Of a stretch of 64,000 nucleotides of DNA, positions 12,538 to 23,855 are shown one piece after another (positions within the stretch are counted from its first letter, which is position 1; each line of letters opens with the position of its first letter). The position numbers and the translations under genes are program-made. Origin of the DNA: Chelonoidis abingdonii (lineage: Eukaryota > Chordata > Testudines > Testudinidae); the NCBI RefSeq assembly GCF_003597395.2, contig NC_133770.1, positions 13,261,373-13,325,372 on the forward strand, in the 5' to 3' direction. The notes beneath the pieces were generated by a model. The model saw only the letters and a program-made list of their open reading frames with translations. It ran no database searches and was not told the DNA's origin.

Positions 12538-12917
12538 GGGCTTGGCTACACTGGAGAGTTGGAGTGCTGGTGGTGGCTTTACAGCGCTGCAACTCACTCA
12601 CCGTCCTCACTTGCAAGGCACATACAGCTCTGTATCTCCCTGGCTACAGCGCTGGCTGTACTCCATCACGGCCTGGGGAATAACGACTGAAGCGCTGGTG
12701 GTGCAGCGCTGCTCCACCAGTGTGGTCACCAAAAGTGCTGCTGTTGGCCTCCAGAGGTATCCCAGAATGCCTGTTCAGCCGCTCTGCTCGTCAGTTTGAA
12801 CTCTACTGCCCTGGCCTCAGGTGACCCGCCCTTTAAATGCCCCGAGAATTTTAAAAATCCTCTTCCTGTTTGCTCAGCCAGGTGTGGAGTGCAATCAGTG
12901 AATCTTTCCAGGTGACC

Positions 12918-13343
12918 ATGCCTCCACGTGCCAAACAATTCCCAGCATGGAGCAATGGCGAGTTGCAGGACCTCATCAGTGTTTCGGGGGAGGAAGCTGT
13001 GCAGTCCCAGGTGCGCTCCAGCCGTAGGAATTACGATACCTATGGGCAGATATCAACGTCCATGCTGGAAAGGGGCCATGACCGGGACGTGCTGCAGTGC
13101 AGGGTTAAAGTGAAGGAGCTGCGGAGTGCCTATTGCAAAGCCCGCCAGAGAAACCGTCGCTCCAGCGCTGCCCCCACGACCTGTCATTTTTACAAAGAGC
13201 TGGACACGATACTTGGGGGTGACCCCACCGCCAATCCGAGGACCATGATGGACACTTCAGGGCAGGGGGGGAGGAGGAGGAGGGTGGGGGGAGGTTCCCA
13301 AAATGTTGTGTGTCTGTCAATAAAGTTATTTTCTTTTCAATAA
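12918..13343 (+). CDS. Harbinger Myb/SANT-like DNA-binding protein (ORF1)
   Basis: This is an uninterrupted 141-codon frame from the ATG at 12918; the frame remains open upstream to 12870, but the MPPRAKQFPAW start matches where the family begins. The N-terminal 90 residues form a Myb/SANT-like trihelix: AWSNGELQDL in helix 1, RRNYDTYGQIS in helix 2, and LQCRVKVKELRSAYCKAR in helix 3. In PIF/Harbinger transposons such a protein partners the transposase and directs it to the element ends. The tail after residue 115 is short, Gly/Arg-rich and followed by two AATAAA signals. No intact transposase survives beside it, so it is probably a relic whose frame is open by chance or recent arrival. Expression from an intron of CTDSPL is not shown. 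Confidence 0.6.
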   Translation: MPPRAKQFPAWSNGELQDLISVSGEEAVQSQVRSSRRNYDTYGQISTSMLERGHDRDVLQCRVKVKELRSAYCKARQRNRRSSAAPTTCHFYKELDTILGGDPTANPRTMMDTSGQGGRRRRVGGGSQNVVCLSIKLFSFQ

Positions 13344-13529
13344 ATGACTTCTTGGCTTTGAAAACAGTCTTTATTATTGCAGAAAGTCAAAGATACCTTA
13401 GCCCAGGAAAGAAACAGGCACTGCAAATCAGCTTAGAGAAAACAGATTCCTACTAACATTGTAACCGCTGCACTTCACTCCCGTGCAAGGCACCAAACAT
13501 TACTGTTGGTTTTCAGCCTCAAATTCCTC

Positions 13530-14660
13530 CCTCAAGGCATCCCTAATTCTTGCAGCCCTGTGCTGGGCCTCTCTAGTAGCCCTGCTCTCTGGCTGTGCAA
13601 ATTCAGCCTCCAGGCGTTGAACCTCAGAGTCCATGCCTGACTGAATCTTTCACCCTTCCCTTCACAAATATTATGGAGGGTACAGCACACGGATGTAATC
13701 ATGGGGATGGTGCTTTCCCCCAAGTCTAGCTTCCCATACAGAGATTGCCAGCACCCCTTTAAATGGCCCAAAGCACGCTCCACAGTCATTCTGCATCGGC
13801 TCAGCCTGTAGTTGAACTGGTCCTTGCTCCTGTGAAGCTTCCCTGTATACGATTTTCATGAGCCATGGCATTAATGGGTTAGCGGGGTCTCCAAGGATCA
13901 CAATAGGCATTTTGATGTGTCCTACTGTGATCTTGTGGTCTGGGGAAAAAAGTCCCTGCCTGCAGCTTCCTGAAAAGGCTAGTGTTCCGAAAGATGCGTG
14001 CATCATGCACTTTTCCAGGCCAGCCTGTGTTAATGTCAGTAAAACGCCCATGGTGATCCACAAGCACCTGGAGAACCATAGAGAAATACCCCTTCCGATT
14101 AACATACTCGGATGCTAGGTGGGGTGGTGCCAGAATAGGAATATGCGTCCCATCTATCGCCCCTCCACAGTTAGGGATATCCATTTGTGCAAAGCCATCC
14201 ACAATGTCCTGCATGTTCCCCAGAGTCATGGTTCTTCTTAACAGGATGCGATTAATGGCCCTGCAAACTTGCATCAACATGATTCCAACGGTCGACTTTC
14301 CCACTCCAAACTGGTTCCTGACCGATCTGTAGCTGTTTGGAGTTGCCATCTTCCAGATTACAATAGCCACCGGCTTCTCCATGGGAGGGCAGCTCTCAAT
14401 CTCGTGTCCTTGCTCTGCAGGTTGGGGGCAAGCTCCTCACACAGTCCCATGAAAGTGGCTTTTCTCATCCAAAAGTTCTGCAGCTACTGCTCGTCATCCC
14501 AGAGTTCCATGACAATGTGATCCCACCACTCAGTGCTTGTTTCCTGAGCCCAAAAGCGGCGTTCCACGGCGCTAAGCATTTCCGTGAATGCCAGAAGCAA
14601 TTTAGTGTCATATGCGTCAGGCGACTCGCTATCATCATCGGACTCCTCATCACTGTGGAT
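13530..14660 (-). pseudogene. Harbinger DDE transposase (HARBI1-like), broken
   Basis: Read leftward, the pieces follow the transposase order. First comes an acidic N-terminal region, then SAVERRFWAQETSTEWWDH (about 14530-14570) with an in-frame TAG shortly after at 'gacgagcagtag'. A frameshift follows, then a 167-codon block (14382-13879) with RSVRNQFGVGKSTVG, AIDGTHIPIL (first Asp, about 14150) and GKVHDARIFRN (second Asp, about 14000). Further frameshifts precede MPWLMK and MTVERALGHLKGCW (Glu, about 13780-13740). The last piece is CTLHNICEGKGE (about 13670). All three catalytic residues are present but lie in different frames. The enzyme would cut and paste the element in the nucleus with the ORF1 protein. 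At least one stop and about three frameshifts make this copy inactive. Confidence 0.85.
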
Positions 14661-15232
14661 TTTAAAGAATAGCTAAACTGCCAAACGTGATGTGCTGGCG
14701 AGACTCATCAGCATACTCCTCAGCAGTTCAGGCTCCATTTCCCACAGAAATCACGCTGCACAGAAACGGTTGAGAGTCAAGATGGTGCCAAACATGGACG
14801 GAAAAACAGAGATTGCTGGGATGTGAAGCGATGTATCACGGGGCGTTGGGACAGGAAGCGGAATGACCCACACTCTCCACCCCCTTCCCACAACACACGG
14901 CGCCAAAATGGGACGAGGTGCTCTGTGGGATAGCTGCCCATAATGCACCACTCCCAACACTGCTGCAAATGCTACAAATGTGGCCACACTGCAGCGCTGG
15001 TAGCTGTCAGTGTGGCCACACTCCAGCGCTTTCCCTACACAGCTGTATGCTTGCAGCCATACAGCGCTGCCGCGGGAGCATGCCCACGGCAGCGCTTTGA
15101 AGTGCAAGTGTGGTTGCAGCGCCAGCACTGCAGGTACTCCACCTCCTCGTGGGGATTAGCTTACAGCGCTGGGAGCCACGCTCACACTGGCGCTTTGCCA
15201 CGCTGTAACTTGCTGTGCTCAGGGGTGTGTTT

Positions 15233-18200
15233 TTTCAGAAAATCTTTCAGATCAGAATATTTACTTTGTAAGAAATGTAGATTTATTCTTGAAATTAGAC
15301 TTGTGAAATTAGATTGTAAGATATTTGGAGAAAGGAACACTAGTTGCTATCTGTACAGCTCTATGTATGTTTCTGCTTTTGTATAAAACTGAGATGTTCT
15401 TCGAAGACGATATCATAACAAGGATAAGTTGATGGGCATCACCAAACAGAAAACATGTTACTTGAAACATTTTTTTTGGACCTATGCCTCGCTACAAAGC
15501 AAACCAAACTAGTTATTTCATGAGAGGAAGCTGTAGGGATATAGAGGAAGATTAACTATAATGCAGCTGAGATATGCTAGGGCCTAACAATTAAAAAAAA
15601 ATCCAATAACCCTGAATTCTAATTGGAGCTTGGTTAGGGCATTTTAGGATGCCTACCTCTATGTCCCTGTTTGACCTCTGTTCTATAAATGTAAGTTTTT
15701 AGTAGAGCAGTGTCATTCCTCTCAGAACAGAACTGTAGAGGATTGACCAATTTAATATCAGGTGATTATAGCATCACGTTAGGGATCTGAACTCCTAAAT
15801 TTTCCACTGAAGAGTCTTTCCAAAATGAGCTTCTCATCTTTGGCTTGTCCCAAAATATCCTCTGGAGACAGACTGAGGGAACAGTAAGTCTGGGTGGAGA
15901 AACTTAACCTTCCTTGATAACGGGAATTTTGTAGCACTGAAGCACCTTTGCTCTAGCAAATATCAGATTGGTAAAGGAGATATTCTGTCCTTCAGTTCAG
16001 GAGTATCCTCTAAGCAGAGAGGAAAAGAGTGGTAAAGTTAATAGTTCTTAAATGTTTTAACTTTGGTATCCCCCATCAGATGATTGTAATTCATCGCCAT
16101 GTAGAGCTGAACTACCATCATAATCGCTCTGTTTATATGGCAGTGTACCTTATTGCTATATTCAGGACAGATAAATTAAAGCTTGTATGTTTGAGGAGTG
16201 GAATAAGTCTTTGGGGAAGGGCAGTTGGAGGGAAAGGAGAGTATCTCCTCTCAGATCAGGTGGCCTTGACCACTGGTATGGAATTTTTCAAGCTGAGAAG
16301 TGGGTGCTAAATGCTGTTCAGATGAGTAAACTACTTGTACATTTGCTATGTGAGATGGAAAGAACTCAGCTTGACTTTCAGAGCCTTGTCTGCATTTGTG
16401 GGTTTGGCAGTTAAGAAAACATATTTTCTGATTAAACTGGCAAATTTGATATGAAAATCTGTAAGACCTGGTGAATGCAGAACCCCATACTGCCTTTTTT
16501 AGTTTTTTTTTTTTCAAAGATAGAACTGCACTTCCAGCATGCAGCCTCACCAGCTGAGTAAAAATATTTAAGACACTTGGCTAGTTTAATGGTTTAAACA
16601 TTGCACAATGTTTATGGAATGGAGGGAAGAGATATTTTATAGTATTTAGACATCTTTGTACCAGTTCACAGCATAGCTAATTAAGGCAAATGTATTGTGG
16701 AGGAAATACATACATAGCTGTTAATGTGTAGAAATATATAAAACATGACTAAATATTTTGAGTGCTGATAGTTCTAGTTTCTTTCACTCTTGTGTCTAGT
16801 CAGAATTGTATTAAAGGCTCCTCAGTCTAAAAACATAACAAAGTACAAATTAAATTTCAAGAGAGGTGTGTAGGAGAAGAGTTCTGGCTAGCCTGGTTGT
16901 GCAGCCACTTCAAAGTCACCTTTCTATTGCAGAGTATATTTTTAATACTTTAGAGTTGAGCTAGGAGTTAGCTTTCATTTCCTTTTCTTTGCCACAGTCT
17001 TTCATTTAAATCAGATGTAAAACAGTGCAAATCAGATACATATTTTTGTTCTATAAATACATGTTTGTTTAAACATTTGTTTCACTGCCATTCTGAGCAT
17101 GCTCTGACTTTCTCTAATCCCATTCCAGCGGTTCAGGGTGTCAGTGCCGACTCAAGGTATTGGTATTTTGATCCTGTGTACTACTCATTTCCATTTATTT
17201 ATTTTTGCTTCATCTGTCCTCTCAAGTAGTTAACAAATTATTATTTAATTTGTTCCAGAAGTTAAGAAACCAATTTAGAGGCAATTTGAAAGAGAAAGTA
17301 GCTTGAACATTTGGTCCATGTATCTCATTCGGTTCCTTGCTGTGCACTTAAGAAACAGACAAAATCCAGAACTTGTATATTGCTCCTTGAGAGTACTGAG
17401 TAAAATCTGAGTAAACCTCAGTATTCATAGAAAGTTTTTATTTTTCTTACTATTTTTGTACTGCCAAGTTTTTCTTACAAGCTGTATTTGATCGTGGCAG
17501 TTTCTACTAGTATTTGACAAATCATTATAGAAGGCTCTGTAAAGACACCTTTATAGTTAATGTATGGGAGAAGGCCCTGAGGAGACGTACAAATGAGGTT
17601 TTTGCATCATGAAAAAACTAGTCTTTACTGACTTAGCATCTGAAAATGGTGATGCTTCTTTGACATTGCAAATACATTGAATTCTTTTTCTCAACAGAAA
17701 AGGATGTTTGGATTCATAGGCCACATCTGCTGTTGAACTTTGTGCAGTCTGTCTTTTTTTTTTTTCAACTAGAAGAGAGGTTTGTTTGTTGGCCACTCTC
17801 TCAGGGCAGGAAAGGAATGTAATGCATGCACAGACTGCACAGTATTTCCTGTTGAATTCCCATTCCAAACCACTGTGCTGGGAAGAATTCCAAACAGGGC
17901 AACTAAATCCTTGTTCTAAAATGAAGGAATGATGCGTCTATTTAAATATTTAGATTTTATAGAAAACGGAAAAAAAATTCACACTCCTTCATTATTTACA
18001 ACCATAGGCTCCATGAAGTATCATATATATCATCTGGCCCTTATGGAATACACATTGATTCCACAGTGAATGACACAAAAACGTTACTAACTTGTTACTA
18101 CTGGTACGTAGCTTAGTACTGCTTAGTACTCAAATGTTAGCTCCATCATTATACTGCTATGTTATGTTAGATCTATGGCAAAAATACATCTAAATAATAT

Positions 18201-18244
18201 TTCCTGTTCATGTAGTTAGTTCTCACATAGCTCATTTTCCCATC
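15233..18244. other. intron 1, no gene seen
   Basis: AT-rich sequence without recognised repeats or coding exons. Frames up to 103 codons (for example 17557-17868 on -) have no family resemblance. This is one of the longer stretches free of obvious transposons and could be worth a conservation check. Confidence 0.4.
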
Positions 18245-18252
18245 ATTTAGCA

Positions 18253-18472
18253 CAGAGGTGGGCAAACTACGGCCCGTGGGACCATCCTGCCCAGCCCAGG
18301 AGGCTAGCCCTTGGCCTCTCTCCCCTCCCTGGCAGCCACGCAGGCAGCACTCTGGGCTGCGGGGTTGCACACTCCTGCCGAGCAGCAAGGCAGTGTATCT
18401 GGCTCTGGCCAGGTGGTCCCAGGGGCTGAGGGAGTTTCGGGGGGGGGGGTGTAGCAGGGGTTGACTGGATTC

Positions 18473-18505
<33 letters not shown>

Positions 18506-18890
18506 TTGGGATGGGGCAGAAGGTTCTGGGGGGCGTCAGGGTTAAGGTTGGTTGGATAAGCATGGGAGTCCCGGAGGGCCTGTCGGGGGCGAGAGTGTAG
18601 ATAGGAGTCAGAGCAGTCAGGAGACAGGGAGCAGGGGGATTGGGTGGGGTCCTGGGGGCGCTTAGGGGTGGGGGATCCTGGGAGGGGGCGGTTAGGAGAC
18701 AAGAAGTGGGTGGAGGAGGGTTGGATGGGTCGGGAGTTCTGAGGGTGGCAGTCAGGGGCGGGAAATGGGAGGGGTCGGATAGGGGCCAGGGGCCAGGCTG
18801 TTTGGGGAGGTGCAGCCTTCTCTGCTCAGCCCTCCATACAGTTTTGCAACACTAGTGTGGCCCTCGGGCCAAAAAGTTTGCCAACCCCTG
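18253..18890. mobile_element. hAT MITE with G-rich core
   Basis: The ends are 'cagaggtgggcaaact' and 'agtttgccaacccctg', an inverted pair of the hAT 'caggggtgggcaaact' type. They are flanked by a perfect 8-bp duplication, atttagca, at 18245-18252 and 18891-18898. Subterminal 'ggcccgtggg' and 'ccctcgggcc' also pair. The interior is a degenerate G-rich minisatellite with a 29-base G run. It carries no transposase and depended on one encoded elsewhere. Open frames of up to 132 codons across it are proline- or glycine-rich artefacts of the base composition. Confidence 0.85.
18473..18501. repeat. 29-nt poly-G run
   Basis: Twenty-nine consecutive G on the + strand inside a G-rich minisatellite. 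Such a tract can form G-quadruplexes and is also error-prone in sequencing, so the exact length should be treated with caution. Confidence 0.8.
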
Positions 18891-18898
18891 ATTTAGCA

Positions 18899-19472
18899 GC
18901 ATGGAGATTTGAATGGGACGGAGAACCAATAAACTGCCATTTAGAAGGGGGAAAAATCTGGCATTTGACACAAACAAGGAGCTTATTTTGTTTTGCTAGA
19001 ATTATCTTGCACTTTTCCTTTTTATTTATTAAGCCCTCAACTGTTTTAAAGTGTCAATTTTGTATTGTAAATATTTCACTTAAATTATATATTAATTTTA
19101 AATCAGTATAGCAAAATTTAAAAGACCAGCTGTAGATCCTGGAGTATCTGCAAGAGAGTCTTAATTTCCAAAGATGGAGCTTCTAGTTCATGTGTGCTGT
19201 GAAATTGTGATAATGAGGAAACTTTCACCCACAGTATTATTCTGTGACATTATCTTCAACCCAATGTACATGTGAGAACTCTACTATGGCCCTTGATTTT
19301 CCAGCTGGTTATCTTTTGCAGTGACGTAGGGAATGGAATAAGTTGGCCATGACCTTTTCTGTGTCTAATTTCTATGAGCGAGAGCTTGTTTCCCCAGGCA
19401 GTCTGGGAGTAATGTATTCTGGTAGCAGCACCTTTATCTTGTAGAAAGAAGAGGTTGAGATAATTCCACTAC
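18899..19472. other. intron 1, no gene seen
   Basis: Short unique-looking spacer between the hAT MITE and the second Harbinger element. Nothing to annotate. Confidence 0.5.
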
Positions 19473-19866
19473 TGAGGCCTGGTCTACACTACGTGTTTAA
19501 ACCGATTTTAGCAGCGTTAAACCGATTTAACGGCACAGCCGTCCACACTACGAGGCCCTTTATATCGATATAAAGGGCTCTTTAAATCAGTTTCTGTACT
19601 CCTCCCTGATGAGAGGAGTAGCGCTAAAATCGGTATTACCATATTGGATTAGGGTTAGTGTGGCCGCAAATCAATGGTATTGGCCTCTGGGCGGTATCCC
19701 ACAATGCACCACTGTGACCTCACTGGACAGCAATCTGAACTCGGACGCACTGGTCAAGAATACAGGAAAAGTCCCGCGAACTTTTGAATTTCATTTCCTG
19801 TTTGGCCAGCGTGGAGCTCTGTTCAGCACAGGTGACCACGCAGAGCTCATCAGCACAGGTAGCAAT

Positions 19867-21830
19867 GCAGTCTCCTGAGAATAGAAAAAGAGCTCAAGCA
19901 TGGACCGCACGGGAGGTACTGGATCTGATCGCTAATATGGGGAAGGATTCTGTCGCTACCAGAACTCCATTCCAAAAAGACAAAATTGAAAAAATATTTT
20001 TTGGGGGGGAAAAAAATTCCAAAGGGGGGGGGCTATGATGGGGGAAAAAAAAAAAAAGGCCCCCACAAAAAACCCAGTGACTCAGTCAGTGGCAGAGTGA
20101 AAGTTAAGGAGCACTTCAGACAAGCCTACCAGAAAAACCAACGAAGCAAACGGAAGCGTCCAGGTCAGCCAAAAAACATGCGCTTCTATGCTGCAGCCTG
20201 CATGCAATTTTAGGGGCTGCCCCACCGACTACCCCACCCCTGTCCCTGGATTCCGAGGGGCGTTGTAAGCTCAAGCCATGCTGAGGATTCTACGGAGGGG
20301 AAGAGGAGGATGACCTTACAGAGAGCGCACAGCCCTCTGTTAGCCCAACAGCCAGAGCTTTTTGTGACCCAGACGGAATTACCCTCCCAGCCCTCTTCAA
20401 GCCACTAGCCCAGACAGTGGAAGCCATGGAACGAACATTCTGGTGAGTGCACCTTTAAATATAAAACAAGTTTAAAAGCAAGCGTTTTTTTAATTCATTA
20501 TTTGCCATGAGGGCTTGGGATGCATTCCGGCCATTAAAGTTACGGAACAAGTTTGTTAACATGTCTGGGGATGGAGCGAAATCCTCCAGGGGACATCTCC
20601 CATGAAGCGCTCCTGGAGGTACTCCAAAAGCCTTTGCAGAAGGTTTCTGGGCAAGGCAGCCTTGTTCCATCCACCATGGTAGGACACTTTACCACGCCAT
20701 GCATGTAGCAAGTAATCGGTATCATTGCATGACAAAGCATAGCTGCGTATGGTCCCGTGATTGCTGGCATTCAAGAAACATCCGTTCTTTATCTCGCTGT
20801 GTTATCCTCAGGAGAGTGATATCGTTCATGGTAACCTGGTTGAAATTCAGGAATTTAATTAAGGGACAGAGATGGCCATTCCTACTGGGCTGTTTGCCTG
20901 TTGCTTAAAAGAAATCCTTCCTTGCAGGTAGCCAAGCGGGGGGAGGGGAGGAAGGATAGCGCTGAGCTTTTTCGCGTTTTTGGCTAGCAGGGATCTTCCC
21001 AGCTACCAGCCACGCGTGGGTGGGGGGGGGGAAGGGGTGATTTAGCAGTGATCTTCCCATGATACCAGCCAGCCACGGGGGGAGGGGTAAAGCGAATCAT
21101 GTCCCTAGAGAATTGGATGGGGGGGGGGGTTGGCTTCTGCTGCTGCATGTTAACAGGAAAGAGCATCAGAGGGCACTGTGTATTTGAAGGCTGTGTAGAA
21201 GCTGCAGAAGCCGAAGACAATGGCTTACCATGGCCGCATGCAAGCTGAATTCTGATGCCCGGACCTGCGTCTGTGAGATCTGTAACACCAGAGCCAGGCA
21301 CTCAATATTAAGATGCAAAATGCGACCTTGTAGTGAAATCACATGTGCTATGTAAGGTGAATAGTGTTGTTCACTGTGAAAGAGTATAACCATTGTTCTG
21401 TAAAATGTATCTTTTTAAATACTTCTCTCCCTTTTTTCCCTCCCTCATGCAGCTGCAATTTTTCAAGCCTCTCCCTACTCCATCCCGAAGGCTATCTCAG
21501 ATAAGGCGGAGGAAAAAGAAGACGCGAGACGAAATGTTCTCGGAAATCATGGAAGTGACCCGCAATGAAAGAGCTCATCTGAATGAGTGGAAGGACATGG
21601 TATCAAATACACAGGAAAGATGCCAGTGAACGTGAGGACGGAGGACAACCTGAGGAGAGGACGCTCGCTCGAGATGAGAGGTGGCGGCAGGAAGATCAGG
21701 AGGTGGCAGGAAGCATCAGCGGTGGCGGGATGCAGCTGCTGCGTGATCAAACTGATATCCTCCGACGTCTGGTGGAGCTTCAGGAAGAGCAGCAGGGGTC
21801 ACAGAGTGCCACTGCAGCCCCTGTGTAACC
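19867..21830 (+). pseudogene. Harbinger Myb/SANT-like protein, two blocks, broken
   Basis: Block 1 starts at MQSPENRKRAQAWTAREV (19867 on) and has the Trp-containing helix 1 of a Myb/SANT-like domain. It then runs into a homopolymer-rich stretch (19985-20076) where the frame and the protein match are lost. It resumes with VKVKEHFRQAYQKNQRSKRK (about 20098-20160) and a cysteine-to-histidine tail. Block 2, about 1.2 kb downstream, contains RRLSQIRRRKKKTRDEMFSE (about 21488-21545). After a frameshift it has RWRQEDQEVA and LLRDQTDILRRLVELQEEQQ (about 21735-21795), the coiled-coil-like C-terminus of this protein family. The spacer between the blocks is G-rich and probably a former intron of the element. 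Function was DNA binding in support of the transposase. Confidence 0.75.
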
Positions 21831-22089
21831 ACCCTCACCACTCACCATGTTCCATATCTTCCTCACCCAGACGTGTAAGAACGCGTGGGGGAAGGCTTCG
21901 TGCACACCGCCCACTCCACCCCCGTGGACAGCCCAACCAAAAGGCTGTCATTACATTGAAATGTTTTTTAGTGGCCTTTTCCTTCCCTCCTATCCTCCTC
22001 CCAAACCACACCCGGGATACCTTGTCAGTTCTCTGCCTCTTTTTATAATGACTTTTTTATAAAGAATACATGATTTTTAAACGATAGTG

Positions 22090-23456
22090 ACTTTATTTCC
22101 TTAAGCAAGCTGTAATCGAAGGGGAGGGTGGGTTGCTTACAGGGAATGAGTCAATCAAGGGGGGGGGGTTCATCAAGGGGAAACAAACACAGCAGTCACA
22201 CCGTACCCTGGCCCATGATGAAACTCGTTTCAAAGCTTCTCTGATGCGCACCGCTTCCTGGTGTGCTCTTCTAATCGCCCTGGTGTCTGGCTGCGTGTAA
22301 TCAGCGGCCAGGTGATTTGCCTCAGCCTCCCACCCCGCCATAAAGGTCTCCCCCTTACTCTCACAGAGATTGTGGAGCACACAGCAAGCAGCAATAACAA
22401 AGGGGACATTGGTTTGGCTGAGGTCTGAGCGAGTCAGTAATGTGCGCCAGCGCGCCTTTAAATGGCAAATGCACATTCTACCACCATTCTGCACTTGCTC
22501 AGCCTGTAGTTGAACAGCTCCTGACTACTGTCCAGGCTGCCTGTGTATGGCTTCATGAGCCATGGCATCAAGGGGTAGGCTGGGTCCCCAGGATAACTAC
22601 AGGCATTTCAACATCCCCAACTGTTATTTTCTGGTCTGGGAAGTAATTCCCTTGCTGCAGCAGTTTAAACAGAGTAGTGTTCTGAAGACGCGAGCGTCAT
22701 GAACCCTTCCTGGCCATCCCACGTGGATGTTGGTGAAACGTCCCTTGTGATCCACCAGTGCTTGCAGCACCATTGAAAAGTACCCCTTGCGGTTTATGTA
22801 CTGGGTGCCCTGGTGCTCCGGTGCCAAGATAGGGATATGGGTTCCATCTATCGCCCCCCCCCCAGTTAGGGAATCCCATTGCAGCAAAGCCATCCACTAT
22901 GACCTGCACGTTTTCCAGAGTCACAACCTTTCGTAGCAGCAGCTTAATGATTGCTTTGGCTACTTGCATCACAGCAGCCCCCACAGTAGATTTTCCCACT
23001 CCAAATTGATTCCCGACTGACCGGTAGCTGTCTGGCGTTGCAAGCTTTCCAGAGGCTATTGCCACTCGCTTCTCACTGTGAGGGCTGCTCTCATCTTGGT
23101 ATATTCTGGCGTTTCAGGGCAGGGAAAGCAAGTCACAAAGTTCCATGAAAGTGCCCTTACGCATGCGAAAGTTTCGCAGCCACTGCGAATCGTCCCACAC
23201 CTGCAAAACTATGCGGTCCACCAGTCTGTGCTTGTTTCCCGGCCCCAAAATCGGCGTTCAATGGCTAGAACCTGCCCCATTACCAGCAGGATCTCCAAAG
23301 CGCAGGGGCCCGCGGTTTGAGAGAATTCTGTGTCCATGTCCTCATCACTCTCGTCGCCGCGCTGCCATAGCCGCCGCCTCCTCCTCACCTGGCTTTGCAG
23401 GTCCCGGTTCAGCATAGACTGCACGAGAATGCGCGAGGTGTTTACAACGTCCACGA
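22090..23456 (-). pseudogene. Harbinger DDE transposase (HARBI1-like), broken
   Basis: Read leftward, MDVVNTSRILVQSMLNRDLQ opens the protein at 23454. An Arg-rich stretch and VLAIERRFWGRETSTDWW follow (about 23290-23215). After a frameshift come RSVGNQFGVGKSTVG (about 23030-22985) and the catalytic segment AIDGTHIPIL (about 22855-22830), which is separated from the upstream frame by an 8- to 9-base C run at 22854-22862. GRVHDARVFR follows at about 22710. Another break precedes MQNGGRMCICHLKARWR (22494), where the catalytic Glu normally found in MTVE is not preserved in the open frame. CCVLHNLCESKGETFMAGW and a 133-codon C-terminal block end near 22093. Two or more frameshifts make it inactive. 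The C-run frameshift could be a sequencing error rather than decay. Confidence 0.88.
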
Positions 23457-23855
23457 TTGCGTATTGATCTGAGCAGGGTCCATGCTTGCTGTGCTATGGC
23501 GTTTGCACCAGTTCACCCAGGAAAAAAGGCGCAAAATGGTTGTCTGGTGCTTTCACGAAGGGAGGGGTGAGGCGGTACCCAGAACCACCCGCGACAATGA
23601 TTTTTGCCCCATCAGGCACTGGGCTCTCAACCCAGAATTCCAAGGGGTGGGGGAGACTGCAGGAACTATGGGATAGCTACGGGATAGCTACCCACAGTGC
23701 AACGCTCCAGAAATCGACACTAGCCTCGGACCATGGATGCACATGGTCGAATTAATGTGCTTAGTGTGGCCACGTACACTCAACTTTATACAATCTGTTT
23801 TACAAAACCGGTTTATGTAAAATCGGAATAATCCCGTAGTGTAGACGTACCCTTA

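Larger units (their letters stand above)
12538..15232. mobile_element. PIF/Harbinger element with two converging genes
   Basis: The element opens with 'ggcttggctacactgg' and is filled at both ends with 'tacagcgctg' motifs (12580-12720 and 14990-15200). A Myb/SANT-like gene runs rightward from 12918 and a DDE transposase runs leftward from about 14660. Polyadenylation signals meet between them: AATAAA at 13319-13324 and 13339-13344 on +, and TTATT near 13370 for the - strand gene. No inverted partner of the left end ('agtgtagccaagcc') is present after 15200, so the right terminus appears lost just after 'ggggtgtgtttttt'. The transposase has a stop and several frameshifts, so the copy cannot move itself. 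Confidence 0.8.
19476..23852. mobile_element. near full-length PIF/Harbinger element
   Basis: The left end 'ggcctggtctacactacg' and the right end 'cgtagtgtagacgtaccc' are inverted (GTCTACACTACG shared). They are flanked by TGA (19473-19475) and TTA (23853-23855), consistent with a mutated 3-bp TWA/TTA target duplication, the hallmark of the superfamily. A Myb/SANT-like gene in two parts runs rightward (about 19867-21830) and a DDE transposase runs leftward (about 23456-22090). A TTTATT at 22092-22097 provides a polyadenylation signal for the leftward gene. Both genes are broken. At 4377 bp it is the largest single element in the window and a plausible source family for the 'gtctacac' MITEs nearby. 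Confidence 0.88.

Noticed and set aside
18304..18702. 132-codon minus-strand frame rich in proline
   Set aside because: It is the translation of the poly-G/G-rich core of a hAT MITE.
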